This document shows, in pieces, positions 1-15,000 of a DNA stretch of 64,000 nt; positions within the stretch are counted from its first letter, which is position 1, and the number at the start of each line of letters is the position of its first letter. Under the pieces are notes generated by a model. It was not told the DNA's origin. It worked only from the letters and a program-made list of their open reading frames with translations, and did not search any database. Position numbers and translations under genes: made by a program. Source of the stretch: Saccoglossus kowalevskii. Lineage: Eukaryota > Hemichordata > Enteropneusta > Harrimaniidae. Location of the stretch: positions 590,332 through 654,331 of the forward strand of contig NW_003109083.1 in NCBI RefSeq assembly GCF_000003605.2, in the 5' to 3' direction.

Positions 1-1182
1 TTAATGTTAACACTTCCTTTGCCCTTGTTAATTTATAATTATTCACAACAAAGAAGAACAATGTCTTAGTAAGTCCTAGCTTATTTCGCGTCACATTAAC
101 GTGTGTGAGTTTAGTGTGCATTTCTAACTGCCGATTCGAATAGATTTGCATAGAACTGTAAGATTAAATAACATTTAAAAGAACTAAAACCAGAAGAAAT
201 TCAACACGCGTGATCATCCGGTGTTTGTATTTTTCGTCAAACCCAAATCCATGTGTACAACACAAAACAACTGAATGGGCTTCCAATGGACACATTGACA
301 TTGGACAACGTTAACGTATTGCCATGACTTTGTTTATTTGCCACCGCTATTGATTGAAGTCGTATATATCGCCTCATTCTTTCGTGCAAGTTGTTCACAA
401 CTCTTCAAATATAACAACTAAGCACTGGAGACCGATTGAGTTCATACGTGTTTATAGATAAATTAAAAGGTCTGTCCCTAATGCCGTAACGTTGTTCATA
501 TACCTCAGGGAGAAACCGCGTTAATTGGTATGCAGATAGGTCAGTCAATTTAAGGGGATTGGTAGTTATAAACTAATCCGTTCAGCTACTAATTTGTACT
601 ACCGTCGCTTCAGCTTAATGCGTGGAACGTATTAACACGGTATATGACAGACACGCAGTTATTATACTCAGCAAGATTAAGTGATTTCAAAGTAAAGAAT
701 ACCTACATTCAACGTTACTTTCTGCAATGTACTAATATTCGTATCTAGTATTATTATTTTGTGAACTATAAACTCCTGATCAATTGCATTTATTCATTAC
801 ACAACAAATTATACCAGGAGTAAGTGTATAGGACCGACTGTGATAACTTTAATTGAGAGGTCATCAACGTCAATTTTCAGTATATCATTTAGATAGCGGT
901 GTAGTATTATTCAACTTCATCTTTTACCAAATAATAACGTCGGAGAATGAAATGTGAATTTAACGGGCAGCAGGTATATAGGGCCTATACACTACTCTTA
1001 ATAGAGACCACTTCACTACTATTAGATTCACTTCTGTAAAGTTTTTGGTGAAAAACCACAAGCAAATGCAGTACGGCCACAATATTCGAAGTCGTCATTT
1101 ATGCGAAATAATTTAAATTGTTTAGCGGTATCATTTTCATCGCAGTCTGTGCAATCACTTGAATGGTGGAATGACACTAGCG

Positions 1183-1265
1183 TGTTATAATATCGACCGT
1201 TACTGAAAGTTTATTTCGAAAACATATTGACAGAAGGGTAATATTTCTACCGATTATCGATATAT
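1183..1265 (+). repeat. Diverged dispersed repeat, copy A
   Basis: This segment resembles 3757-3840. Shared pieces are a run reading roughly ATAATATC(g)ACTGAAAGT, then TATTTCGAAAA, then GGTAAATATTTCT and CCGAT. Similarity extends somewhat to the left, as an 'AAT..ATGGTG.AATGA' block. No terminal structure or coding potential is visible, so the family is unknown. Confidence 0.5.
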
Positions 1266-1426
1266 CTGTCTTTTGGAACTCACGTACTTGTCCAACCAAC
1301 TCTACAGATAGGTGATATCAGATAATAACCTTATCTTATATGAACTTGATGTGCAATGTGCATATACACAGCGCGATCTTCTGACCTAATCCCGTTACCT
1401 GCGAAAACATTGTATTTGTTTTCAAT

Positions 1427-1457
1427 TTACTTACTTACTTACTTTACTTTACTTACT
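1427..1457. repeat. (TTAC)n simple repeat
   Basis: An imperfect TTAC tetranucleotide run of about 31 bp, interrupted by two TTTAC units. Confidence 0.85.
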
Positions 1458-3756
1458 TTCAATTTATCTATGCTTTCTGGGAAAAAATACGATGGTTAAT
1501 ACGAATATGCAATTGCCGATGTGAATAGTACATGTCGATATTTTTGTATAAACTTATTGATCGCAACACAAACACTGAATCAACGTGTAATAGATGTAAC
1601 CATGAAACACTTAACAACGGCAACGTTTTCATTTATAATACAATAAGCAGTTCGTTAGGCCTGGTTCGCTGGGTGCTTTATTGATGAAGTTCGTTGACCT
1701 GCGTTACAATCACGTGACGCAAACATGTGAAAAATATTCGCTTTGTTAAATGTTCATTTACTAGTCAACATGTGTCGATTAACTCCCGTCAAGGTTTGAT
1801 ACGAATCGTGTGGCGTACTTCTATTATATTCTATTATATTATTGTTGTGAAGAAAAAGTGTATTCCGTGTCACAAGCGTGTCACCCTCGGTAATCCGTAT
1901 AGCTGCTAGGCTATACAACACAAGCTGTTGCCAATAACATACGGTGAGAAGCATAACATACGAATAAAAGTATTGTCTTTAATATAAAGCAAAACAATAT
2001 ATTTACTCAGCCTCCACGTTATCCATATTATCACGGCTCATTGACCACCCTCCTCATCAACAACTCTAATTTGGTACACATCAAATAACATATAATTTTA
2101 ATATTCTCGTAAATCACATGCTAGCCATATTTCCACGATAAAACAACGCGAGTAGACGCCGATTTGACTTAATATTTGCCATAATAGAATCTCAGACAAT
2201 ACTCCATTAATAATTTAATGTAAATCGATGGAACATATAATCAAATACTAGTGGTCGATTGCGACCCATAGAGGGCGTGTGCAATGAGAATGGTGATATG
2301 TTCTTGTGCTCGGACGACCATAGAGGTCGCATTACTTTGGATTGGACAACTAAGCCAGGATACTTGTTATTGTATTATTAGTATTAACACACAAAACTAA
2401 AAATTCAAATATTATGACATGTTAACGTTGCTTGAAAACTTATGACGGACAAATGAAGAATCCCGACATTGACGACGAGGTAATGTGAAAATACAATATG
2501 TTAAATGCTGCTAACTAGTTAAATATACATGAACGATAGTTTTGTTTTCAAGTAACTAGATCACTCAGTTTATTACATTTGTATATTTTTACTTTTTTAA
2601 TTAATAGTGATAAGTGTCTACTATACCCTAACTCCTTGATCTGCTGAATTTTACAGTATAAATTATGCTACTAAATAATGACAATACTTGTATCAGAAAC
2701 CTGTTGAATCTCACGGTTCTCTCCCAGAATATGCCTATGTCGTCGATTTCCCGGATACCAATGAAATAAATCAGTAGTTGTATGTACAGTGATGAATTAA
2801 ATATTGTTTTTAGTTAATTTATAGTTTTCTCGTTGTAAGACTGCTCTTTGGATTTGAATGTTGTTGTCAAAATTAATTTGGGGAAATATGCTGAAAATGA
2901 AAATATGCTAATTTGGTAATCAGTAGGCAATGATTTGCACTAAAATATAATTAGATCTTACATAATATATTACCAGAGCAGTTATGGGTGTTCCCGAAAA
3001 TAAGATACTTGGGACCTCAAACAATCGTAACTCAGTAATACATTTTCCTAATAATTGTCACAAAATGAGAGTACATTATCGATTCTTTTATTATAAAAAC
3101 TACACTATTGAAACACGAAATGGCATCAACCTTGAATAACGTGACATCTGGATTTTTTGTGACTTAAGAAAAACATCGATGAACCCAAATCTCACAACAT
3201 ATTGTTGTGACGCTCTTTTGTCACTTTAGCAACATCAGGGCGTAATCCTTGTTGTTTGCTCTTTACAATCGGAAGTAAAACAACATGTGCGTGCATTTTA
3301 GAATTATAGAGTTAATCTCAGTGATTACATCGGAAGGTCAGTTCTAATCGGGACGGAAAAATAAAGCCCTAATATCATCACTAACCGACGGCTCATTTAA
3401 TGGATCCAATCAGACCGCTATATAACTAAGTGCTCAAAATTGACGAGCTTAGACACAGTCGGTGTCAAAAGCCCCAAGACATAACATACAACTTGGATAT
3501 ACCTTGGTTGCACAACCAATCAGCAAAAGGCCATCGCCTTTCGTGTTTAAAGTGTTATCAATATCATCATTTGTACTCACTGGTGTTTCACACACCGTAT
3601 TTTTGCGCATGACTATTATTCACAGACGTGACATTTAAGTATCAGTAATTTATATGGTATGATATAATAATGATCACAGTATTTACGTTTAGGCGTTTTA
3701 TGCGTGTTCAAACAGACTGAACAATAACAATTATTCAAATGGTGAAATGATATTAA

Positions 3757-3840
3757 CGCGTAATAATATCAACTGAAAGTCTATTTCGAAAAGTTATCGA
3801 TAAAAAGGTAAATATTTCTGCCGATAAGCTTGAGCAGCAG
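3757..3840 (+). repeat. Diverged dispersed repeat, copy B
   Basis: Second copy of the element at 1183-1265, in the same orientation about 2.5 kb downstream. It shares the CTGAAAGT.TATTTCGAAAA and GGTAAATATTTCTGCCGAT blocks. It could be an old local duplication or two insertions of one family. Confidence 0.5.
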
Positions 3841-6500
3841 TGTTTTACTGCAAATTGGTATTCGTAAGACTAGTTCTGAAAAATTACTACTTTTCTTTCT
3901 GTTGGTCGTGTAATAAAAAGTTTATCGCCTGATAAGGGATTTATTACTAGAGTTGAGTGTTACCCGTGCTGTCGTTGGCTGTATTGTTATTACTATCCCA
4001 TGACGTCCCTTGTACCAGCCTGGTTTACGAAAACGTTATATTAGTCAATAACCTGATATTACACCCCAACACATAAATTTACTCGCGAATGCGTACTCTG
4101 AACGAAGGGTATGTTACGAACGAACCACGGATTTTCTGAGGGTTGGTATAAACTGCCTACCTAGATGTGAAATGTGGTAATCTGATCTAGTAATAAAAAA
4201 TTGTCGTACAATTCAGGGGTAGATATAGGATGTTATGCCAGAGATGGGTTACCATACAATGACGTCATTGTGGCATTGTATTGTGGGATACGCGCGCATC
4301 CATTTGACTCTGTCACAGCAATTTTCTGAATTTAGTTTCATGAATATATACTAAAACAAATGTTTCATTGCTTTGAACCAAGACACACAACATCCCCTGA
4401 GAAATATAAAATCACCATTTCTATAGAAACAAGCATACAAATGTAATTCTCAAAATGTGTTATTTTCATAAAGGGTTTCATAACTTATTGCAATGCCCAG
4501 ACTAAACGCTTATCATTTTTAAATTAGAAGCACGTGAAGTGTCAAATGAATCTGAAGCCTGTGTATTCGGTGATATGTTATTAATGGAAATCTAGAGATG
4601 TACAAATTTCCAATCCATTTGAGCAAATCATCATTGTGATACAGGAAACATAAGCTGTAAACCTATGGGCCATGTACGATAGGTTAAACCTGTGTATGTA
4701 TTATAGACTAAAATGCATTCCAATCTACCCAGTGGTTTTGGGATATTGATGCAGCATGATTTAACACGTACAATATAACAATACAGATGGTACGACATGT
4801 AAATTTACATCACTCCTCCGTAGTCTCCGCTCAATAATACATATTTGCCGTATAGCAATATCCATAATTTAAATCTTGATTTAGGAGTTTGAAATCTGCA
4901 AATTGAGTTTGTCCGAATAATGCCATTGCCTACTCAAGATTATAATAGATTGTTATATTTTAATATAAAATATATGCTGTTGAAATACAGTTGTAATTGG
5001 TACATATATTTCTATGCGAAGTTTTAAAGAATTCACCGATATATTACGTAGCAGCTGACTTCTATCCACCTCAAATGTATTTCATCTGTTCATGTGAAAA
5101 AATTGCTCACCATTTACGACAACGATTTTTATCTGGTTCAATGAGAACAATTTTGCTACGAACCTTGTCCACCAAAATTGTGCTTACCCCATAGAGAGTT
5201 ATGAGAGATATCTCTGCAGTCTACTCTCCCGTGTTTTGTGCATACTTGAGGGCTTGACATCAACGGTAGTCTTACAATCCGTGACAAGTGTATTTCTTTA
5301 ATTTTGAATGTAGTACTCAGGCTTGGATTGGTCTCTCTGAAATAAGCAAATATTAGAGACACGGAATGAAGGTCCACCGATATCAAGCAATAGGACTGAC
5401 TAAAGGAAATCATTCAAGGTATATATATGTACAAAATTTGAAATCATGTTCACTAAAAGTTTTTAATAATGAGTCGAAAATAAAAAATTATCTATTACTC
5501 ATTGAAAATACATTAGCTAAAAAATAAACCAAAAACAAACTGATTTTTTTTTGAACAAGCAGAGAACAGTTTTCGTTCGAAATATAGAATGTTTCTAATA
5601 CAAATGCGATTTAGGTTTACCTCACCTGAATTTCTTATCTATAAATGTTTTATCGAAAAACAAAAGTATTTGAAAATGCTCAAAACGTTATTCACACTGC
5701 CAGACAAAACTATTAAAAGTGTTTCTAATCTAATGTATTGTATGGCGCGTATTTTATATATTCCATCATTTATAATAGAAAAACGTAATAAAGATAATGC
5801 AAGAAATAAAATGTATTGTAAATGAAATGCCGGTTCAATATCACAACAACGCTTTAATATGACATCTTACTTGAAGATTTGTATTTGTCGGTTAAAAACA
5901 ATTTTCTATATTTCAAAATGTCGTCAGTATTGGGTTATACAATCTTCGCCTACAAATGCCTACACTTGGGCTAAAATTCATAGATATTCTTTCAAAATAA
6001 ATATCACAAATTAGATTGGCTCCTGGATTAACACCGTCATCATAACTGTGTGAATTCCACTGTTTTATTATTCTTTCTATTCAGCCACACAGTGTGGTCG
6101 TAAAGTTATGTAAGTACCTAATGGTCGCAACTAGTACTTTATGGTTGCAAAAAACACTCAACTATGACCTAGCCCGACATGGTTTGTTGTTTACTATTTC
6201 TTTCGTATCTACCTTGCCCAGTTTGCACACTATGTACCCAGTTTGCACACCAGCTCTTTAAATGTTGGCCACTGTGTAAACGCACATACAACTAGAGGTC
6301 CATTTTAAAGAAGGAATGCAAGGGGTAGGAAATTATTTTGCTCAACAAATCAGATAAAGAATTGGTGTCTTGAAGAGATTACGTTTGACCATTTTAAATG
6401 ATGGTGGAGTCTTTTCACGTAAAGAAGTATCCAGGACTTTTTGTTTAACACTTTTTTTTCAATAATGCGGTTTATGTATTTCCATACAGTGTTTAAGAAT

Positions 6501-6666
6501 ACCTACTATTATTATACATCTGTCACCGTAACGCCATAAGTTACAGCGTGCCGTAATTTTGCGGTATTTTACGGGGTATTTTCATCATACCATATTAGGA
6601 AATGCTAATTCCAAATATGGAATGATTATGTGCGTAAGCGTTCTCTAATAATAAAAACAAACATGG
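6501..6666 (+). mobile_element. MITE-like element, truncated copy 1
   Basis: The left end reads ACCTACTATTATTATACATC followed by a block containing CACCGTAACGCCATAAGTTA and later CCATATTAGGAAATGC. The same block occurs at 18.1 kb and, reversed, at 31.0 kb. Similarity to the longer copies stops just after AATAATAAAAACAAACATG, so the right half is missing or replaced. There is no coding capacity. The ends suggest a non-autonomous DNA transposon. Confidence 0.65.
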
Positions 6667-9600
6667 TATCCTCGTAATAGCAGCTGTCTTGTCTACCAAC
6701 CCCTATTTATTTTAAAATGTGGCTTTTTATGTTCTACGGGGAGTAAATGGTTCCAATCGAATGTTAATTACCATTTACCTACTCCCAGAATGCAGTATAT
6801 TTGTTATAATCTGTATGAATATTTTTCACAATGTTAAAAATATATATTGTCTCACCGGGTTCATCGCGGTTTTAGTGGTCACGCGATGAATTAATTAAGT
6901 TAAGATAAATTAAGATGCACACGCAATATTGTTGCGTAGTTTATTCTGTTCAGGTATCTACCTCCGAATACCGGTTTTATTATTTTGTTTATAAACATAA
7001 AATTATTTGGTGTTATCACGTGAGCTGACGCCACTGTAACACGAGTTGAACATATTAACAGGAACAAAATGTGCGATGTAGACTAAATGGAAATATATTG
7101 TGGTATAGTTTATGCATTTGTATTTGAGTCGGGAATTCGAATCACTTGCTCGTTTGTGTCGTACGAACGTATGTACTGGTATTGTGTCCAAACAAATAAA
7201 ACAAATATAAAGATATTTTGATCCCTCGTTAGCAAAACATTTTCAATGACCTCAAACCACTTAATTCTAAAGGGTTGTAATCAATTGTTTTTATTTTTGT
7301 AATAATGTAATTTAAATAAATAAAACACGTAAATTCGTAGACATGGGCAAGGTGTAAAATGTAATCAGCTATTTGTCCGAAATTTGTACAAAGATATTAT
7401 TTTTGTAATCATATAAAACTTTTTTTTTCAAATTGGTTTCGTAATTCGTACGCAATTTCCGATTTTGATTTTTAAACACAAATTGTTGAATTATTTTAAA
7501 AATGTAAAATGTAATTAGGAATTTGCTTTATCTGTAAGTGTAAAAAGCGTAAAAACCTATTTTTTTTACTGTAAATGGAACTTTCATTTTATTTCCTGTG
7601 AAAACGTAAAATGCCGTTTGTACTTCCCGTAACCTGTAGCAGCTATCTCTCCCCCTCTCCATTCTAATGTTCCCAAAGTCTTTTCAATGATTATCCCTTT
7701 GTTGAAGTTAAACTTATTCTACATGGAGGATGATTATAACAACTATTGAGCGCATTCATTGTTGACTATTGTTTCCTTGTGTAGCTGTGTCGTTCCTCGT
7801 CTGCGGATCGGATACGTCCGCTTTACGATAATCCACTTATTTACGATGATACCAAACTAGTTCGCTACACGAGGGACTATACATCAATACATATCAATAT
7901 TATAAATCTGGTATTGAAAACGGCAGAATTAACAGGTCCGTAAAACGCCGTACGGACGTATTCGAAAGTGTCACATTCGAATGCTTACATTTGCTCGTCG
8001 TTCGATACAGTCTTCGTACTGATTTCGTGCATAATTTGCGGTATTCTCAAATAAACTCATATTATTATACTCGTAGCGCAAATTTAAACCCATTGGTAAC
8101 TTCCGTTTGTTTCTGAAACGTTTCTTGTATTTTGTATTATAAATTTACATAATCATAACGCGGAAATTAGAGTCGGGAAAATGACCTCTTGCTTACGTAA
8201 TAGCCGTTTACGCGAGGCATTCATGGAGTAACGCGGTGATCAATGCAAAAACAACGCAAGTTGCCTAATAAGTCGTCTAGTGTGTACGATTTGTGTCGCA
8301 AAAATGCGTGTGGCAACGTCGTCTAAAAAATCGTTTTCAGACAACCATTTGTCGCATCGCCCGGTTCCACGACCTTTATGACAACAATGTCGGCGATTCC
8401 AATCCCAAATGTGAATATTTTAATTATGCGTATATTCAAAATTGCCAATCAAACATAACAGATTCAAATAGTACTTTGCAAGAAATTCACCGTCCACCAG
8501 TTTTATATATTTTAAGTCAATTATTTGGCAAAGCAAATTGATTGATGTTTGACAGTAATCCCAACCTCAAATATTTGTGATTTCTACAACAATTACGAGT
8601 TACGAATAACCTTTAATAATGAAAATGATGTATTGTGCAACGTTCATTTTTTATCGTGATATACAGCTTGTCATTCGATATTTGTATATATTCTACTCAA
8701 ATTTGAAATTCGATTGGTTCTCAAGTTGTAAGAGATCAGAAAATCTGATGGTGTTTACATACATCGGTTACACTTCACCGTTTCTAATCTTTTCAATCCA
8801 ATTGGGAAAAGATCTGAGTTTATTGAGTCCCTTGATGAAACGTTCGTAATTATGCATGGCTTGTTTACGGAATATGTAAGACGTCTTGTTATAAGACGCC
8901 GAATTATGTTGACGCCCTCATCCAAAACAAGATTTTAATTGCTTGTAAATCTTGGGTTTGTCGGAGACAGTTCTAATACAAGTCTAGTACTGAAAGGCTA
9001 TGAAAAGTATATACGATAAGAGCTTGGACAATACTAAACAAGCTTACATGGTCGCGAATTCAAGATATGAATATATATATTATATTATATCTTATTTATA
9101 AGATAAGCATATACACCTGTGATATACGATGAAGATCTCATGTAAAGCGAACTTCAGACTAGTGAACTTTTTCGCTTTGCGAGCGTTTGAAAGCGATCAC
9201 ATGCCATGCGAATCAATCGAACATTGTCCTAGCTTATAAATGTTCGATATAAATAAGTGCGAGTATCGCCGTATCCAAAAACGTATTAGACGAATTGTCA
9301 AATATGCAATGGCACTACCTAAAACGGTCTGAGAAAAATACGGGTCACAGTCACAGACTTAGAATTTCAAAAAATGTGGATTTGTCTTGTATTTTGTGAT
9401 CAGCTCGCAATTATAGTGACTTCTTTAATTCAAATGAGATCTTCATCGAATATCATACCCTTACTTACTTATCTTTATAAATCCTTGATTGTACGTACAT
9501 GTACCTAGTATGTTCCATATCTCATTTGCATACAAATACTTCATTCCCTGAACGCCGTTCATCGACAATTCAAAACCAATGATAAACGATTTGCTGCATA

Positions 9601-11941
9601 TCAATAAGTTTTTGATTTCAGGGTCACCTTGGCATCATTTTTATAATATACATTGTTATACTAATTATACAAAGGTTTCTTTACATGTGATAATTTGACA
9701 ACCGTAACAACGGGAAACGAATCCCGGAGAAATTAGTAACGGTGAATACGGTATACGACTTCAACACGAAAACGCATTGTGAATATCACACACATGATTT
9801 AGATATCGGAAGCATTGATACGCATAATATTTCAAACAGATATCTTAGAAAAAAAGAATTGATAAGGCTTTAATTGAGTCATCTTTGGAAATGACGTCAT
9901 AGATTCAATCAAATTCAGTTTGATATAGGGGTGGTCAAACAGAGACGTCGAAGATTGTTTGTGATGTCGGAGATTCGGCTTGCGTGTGACCATCTAGTCA
10001 CGCAAGTCAGTGTTTATTAGCCTTTTTGGAGCGCGAGTCATGTGTTCGTAAAATGTCAGTAATTTATATCACAATCATGCTGCATGGTACATAGAAGAAA
10101 TAGATATACACTCAGGACCGTATTATGGATACTGTAAAATTATAATCTATTGTTATAAAATAGACACAATTGTTAAGTTTTGAAGGCCAGAAACATCGAA
10201 ATATACTATATATAAATCAAATTCGATTGTTTTATTGACACATTGTGGTAATTTGACTTTTACCAATAGACATATCATGTGAAGATAGCTGGAATTTTCA
10301 CATGTAGCCATATAATGTAGAATAGCAGGCACGAAGGTAGCAAAGCATGCAATACTATATAGAGGCAGCAGAAATAAATACCGTGACTCCCTGGCTCATA
10401 ACGTGATCTCGACGGTTGTATTTAGCGTTGCCATGATACTTCGGAATACTTGTGACGTTGCAACAACTACCCGAAGCACACGTACATGTGTGCATGTTTT
10501 TGTCATGGTCATTATTTCAATTAATAAGAGGACATTCAAAAGTCTTTGAATCTAGCCCTTGAACATCAATGTTCACTACAGTAACTCGACTAACCCATTC
10601 CAATTAAATGATAAAGGATCATGCTTCCTGCTAAAAAGCAACGACGACGGCGGGCATATCTAATTTCATCGGTATGCGAGCAACGCTGCAGGACTATACT
10701 AATTGCTTAGTATGTATGTCTTTCAAAAGTGAGCCGGACACTAACCTTTTCACCACCAGTTCCTTATTTTTAATCACAAATTTACAATGATCCCATGTAT
10801 AGTCTGCATTTTCCTTCAGAAGATCGGGACGGAAAAATAGCCAATTTTTGGGATAAAAACTGAAATTCGACTCTAATTTTGTCTGTTGGCTTCAAAATTA
10901 AGGTACATATCAGAAAAGCGCAGTAAACTTTGGGCGATAACGATCTGTTAGTATAGGATGGACCGTAACTTTATGCATGACTGCTTTCATATTTACTAGT
11001 TCCAACGACCGTAGTAGATTTTCTGTGATCAGTATCATATATTTACGAGGGGTTTGAGAGAATTACGATATGCTACCCTTGTGGCAAGGATCTGTGGAAT
11101 ATTAAGCTGAATTATCATTACATTTTGGAATAGTAGAAAAGGATTTCCAAACAAGTACTATTATATATTTGGAACTGCTTTATGTTGTTTGATTTTTGAG
11201 TTTGACTCGTATTGTTCGCAATATATTTCTCGAATAATATTAATGCTCCTATTGTTAGCTGAACACATTGGCAACCATTTACACCGCACCAAAAAGTGCA
11301 GTCGTCGGTCAACTGGTTTATAAATATCCTTAATAAAAGAATGCATTCACATAGATGTAGTATAATTAATATTAAGCAAGAATTTACTAATATAACATGC
11401 TATTGCTACTGAACATGTATTAATTATCTTTTTTGTGAGAATTAATTCCTTAAAAATAAATTAACGCGTAGATACGCTTGCTATGAAAATTTGTATCTTA
11501 ACTAGTGACTAAACAGTTATATATATATATATTAAACCTTTCCAAATAAAGAAATATTGCTTTTCCACACATACTCTTTTACACATTCACTGACGGTACT
11601 AGTAAACAATAAAAACGTATTTTATCAGTTTGCCTATGATACCGTTCACATATATACGTTATGCGTGTCTGGTTAGGAAATAAAAACTATTTTAACTAAT
11701 TTGGGGATTATAGAAGTATATCTAATTCAGGAATTCATTTAGAGAATTGTTATATTCGGCAACATAGATAAGAATTTTGTTTAGCACTAAAAATGTATTA
11801 TTGGGTGATATTCATGCCCAGGCTAGTCTGTTGCTCAAACATTTTTACAAATGGAACGTTATTATATATTTATATGTTCATGTAACAGCACAATATGTCA
11901 GATATTGTTGTTATAACTTATATTGTTTTCCATCGTACAAA

Positions 11942-12030
11942 AATAGAATAGAATAGAATAGAATAGAATAGAATAGAATAGAATAGAATAGAATAGAATA
12001 GAATAGAATAGAATAGAATAGAATAGAATA
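11942..12030. repeat. (AATAG)n microsatellite
   Basis: About 18 uninterrupted copies of the pentanucleotide AATAG (89 bp), with no visible interruptions. Confidence 0.97.
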
Positions 12031-15000
12031 CTGAATTTTAGCAGACATCACATAGAAGAGTTACCCAACAATCGCGTTATTTTAGTTGTCTAAACTAACG
12101 TTAATTATGTATGGCCCAATTCATCCTTGTGTACGATATCCATCAATTATTACCTCATACCAACATATCTCTACAAACAAGTGAATTATGTCAATAACCT
12201 CATATACTAATATATACAAGTAGTACATATACTGACAAAAATGGCACTACAACATATTTTAGTTGACTGAAATGCGATAAACTATATATTGGATTATTAT
12301 ATTAATTAGATGAATTATATAGTATTACCAGGATCATTTTCTTTTTTGTATGATAGCATAGTCCCAGTTTAAGTTTACGACACTAGTGTTTGTATCTGTG
12401 TATCATTGCCATAATTAAATGTTGTCTTTAAATGTATGTCCTGTCCGATTTAAATAAAATTTGCATCGAGAGTTTGTTATACAATGTAACGCATCCATGG
12501 TTATAAGTGATAGTAACATGCAATCATTAAGAGAGAAACACAATCCACATGGAATAACCAGCATACTTTTAATAGGGATAGAATTTAAATGTTAACTTAA
12601 TTAATTGGTTGTGCACATGGGTCTCGTATTACAACCGCCATGGAATATTGTCTGCTTAAATGTCGAAATCCAAACAACTATAACTTGAGCTATGACTTCA
12701 GACTAGTGTTTGAATTTATGTGTTGATCATTGGAATATTCAGTCTTATACTGTACGTTTTGTCCCATTAACATTCTATGGATACTGTGAATTGATCACTG
12801 TGAAAGATCATCGTTATATTGGTGTTGACGTTCGAGTGTCATTGTGACCGGATATAGTTTCCATAAAATCATCTTCAGAAGAATCCTCCTTGTCAAGAAA
12901 GGTGATCTTCCTGCAAAAAGCATGAATCCATGTTTTATCAGTCACTTGTTACTAGAATTGATGTTTCGTAAAGTGCACTACAGCATGCGTCGTTTGCTTT
13001 GACGACGCACATTAAGATTCGATCATTAATTGCAGAATGGACTGCTATTTGACACTGTTGATACACTCTAAAAGATATCACTGAAAGACTTGATCATTAT
13101 TTGGTAGTGCTTACAATAATTGTGCGTTGCAATTAGGCAAAGAAGTCTGGCATGTATATTCGATCATTATTTTCAAACGAGATGATGACCTGATAGTAGG
13201 CGAGTGAGTGTTGACAATATCCGAGAAAAAAGACGCTCTACTCATTGGTTCAAAATATGATCACATATTAATCGTTAACTCTAGTAAATGACATCGTCAT
13301 CAATAACCAGAATTATACAAATAGTTTCAACAAATTGTTTCACTTCTGGAATAATGGAACAGTTCAGATGGACTGAGGCATTACGACTGTGATTGTATTA
13401 ATGCAACGGGATGTTACGCTCTAACACCTTATGGCTGATTTACTGTTACGTGTACTGAAATAACTTTTATTTAGTTTATGTAACTAATATAAACATATTA
13501 GCTTGATTTAATTTTCACTCACCAATGCAACTGGCAGTGTACATAGAAGAGTGTGTTTAGCCTTCTAGTCTCAGAGGTATAATTCGTTACTTAGAACAAA
13601 TAACAATGTTTTTTTGTCAACGTACAATTGTGTGTTCACGTCTATATACGTCGCATTTATATTTTAAGGTGTAATACAGAAGCAGAGCTTGAGTTACGAC
13701 ACTACAATATCTGTAGGTTATAGGTTATACTTTAATGATAATATACGTCACGACAGCAAATCTCCCAAACCGATTAGACCCGTCGGGACCTGATCCGCCG
13801 CAAATGAACCCGAGCCGTTGAAAATAGTCAAAGATAGGGTATGTAGATCTCAAAACGTACTATATTTTAAGCTGTATGGCGTCATATAGTTTGTTATGTC
13901 GAGTGAACTAAAATAGTCAGATTGAATACATGTGACAGCCTGGCTGAATAGATGTTGGCAATTATTTTTATTAGAAACTAAGTCATATACAATGATTACC
14001 TACATTCATATTTGGTGTAGAAAATTTGATGTCTAAGAAGTAAACACTAGTCAACAAACGTCTGCTAAACATATCTCATTTACCACATCAACAGCATGGT
14101 ATGGCAACAATATTCGTGTGGGTGATAACTCACAGTGTGATAATATCTGCACGGATAGCAGTTAGACTTGGAGACAATGTTACCCATGACTTCTGTTGTT
14201 TCAAAATTTAGATCAAACACATTTGCACATTCTGTAAAGGTATATTGTCAACGCTAACGAAAACACTTATTTTCATAAAGTTTATTGAGAATAATAAAAC
14301 ATTTGAATAATAATGGAGCAAATATTCAGTCATTGCTGCTTTATACGAGGGGTTGGAACAATAAACACACACGTATATACTCTGTCACAAGCACAAACTC
14401 AATAGACGCAATGATGTCACCATCTATTAGAGAGTGAAATAGGCACGAGACTTAGTTTTGTCCCTCGAATTGTGTTTCATTCTCATTCGTCATCGAGTCC
14501 TCTATCCAAAATTTCATGGTTACGTTAGTCAGAACACATTTCAATAGACAACAACTTCGTGGCTAACTCGTGGCTATCGCACTCTAAAAGAGATCTCGTC
14601 CTTTAGTCTGAAGTATAGTATTGTGACATGTTCTTTCCCACAGTTCTCAAAATGTTAGTATATAAGTTACATAAGTTATGTTTCGTGTAGGATGAATTTA
14701 AATAATATACTAAAACACGACAAAACGTGACAAGTTGTACTGCTTAGTGTTGTTGATATGTATGTGATCAGTACGTGTATTCACGCTCGTCGTCTCAACA
14801 TTCTGCTCTAAATAACATTAGTCAGAGCAAAAATCCTGTTAGGATGTCTCTGTATACCTTTTTCCGATTGCCAAACGCAGCTGAAAGGTATTGGTTTTCA
14901 ACGTACACAGTGTCCTAGTGTTACGACAACTGTTTTTGAGTGCAGTTAACGTCCTGATGTTTTACTCATCGGCTCCATTAACCAGGGAATTGAAGGAAAC

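Noticed and set aside
2254-2342. GCGACC/GGTCGC inverted pair with CATAGAGG motifs
   Set aside because: Short arms of six bases with an 80-bp loop. Not distinguishable from chance.
3341-10850. Shared 17-mer ATCGGGACGGAAAAATA near 3348 and 10825
   Set aside because: Exact, but the similarity does not extend into the flanks. Too short to define a repeat family.
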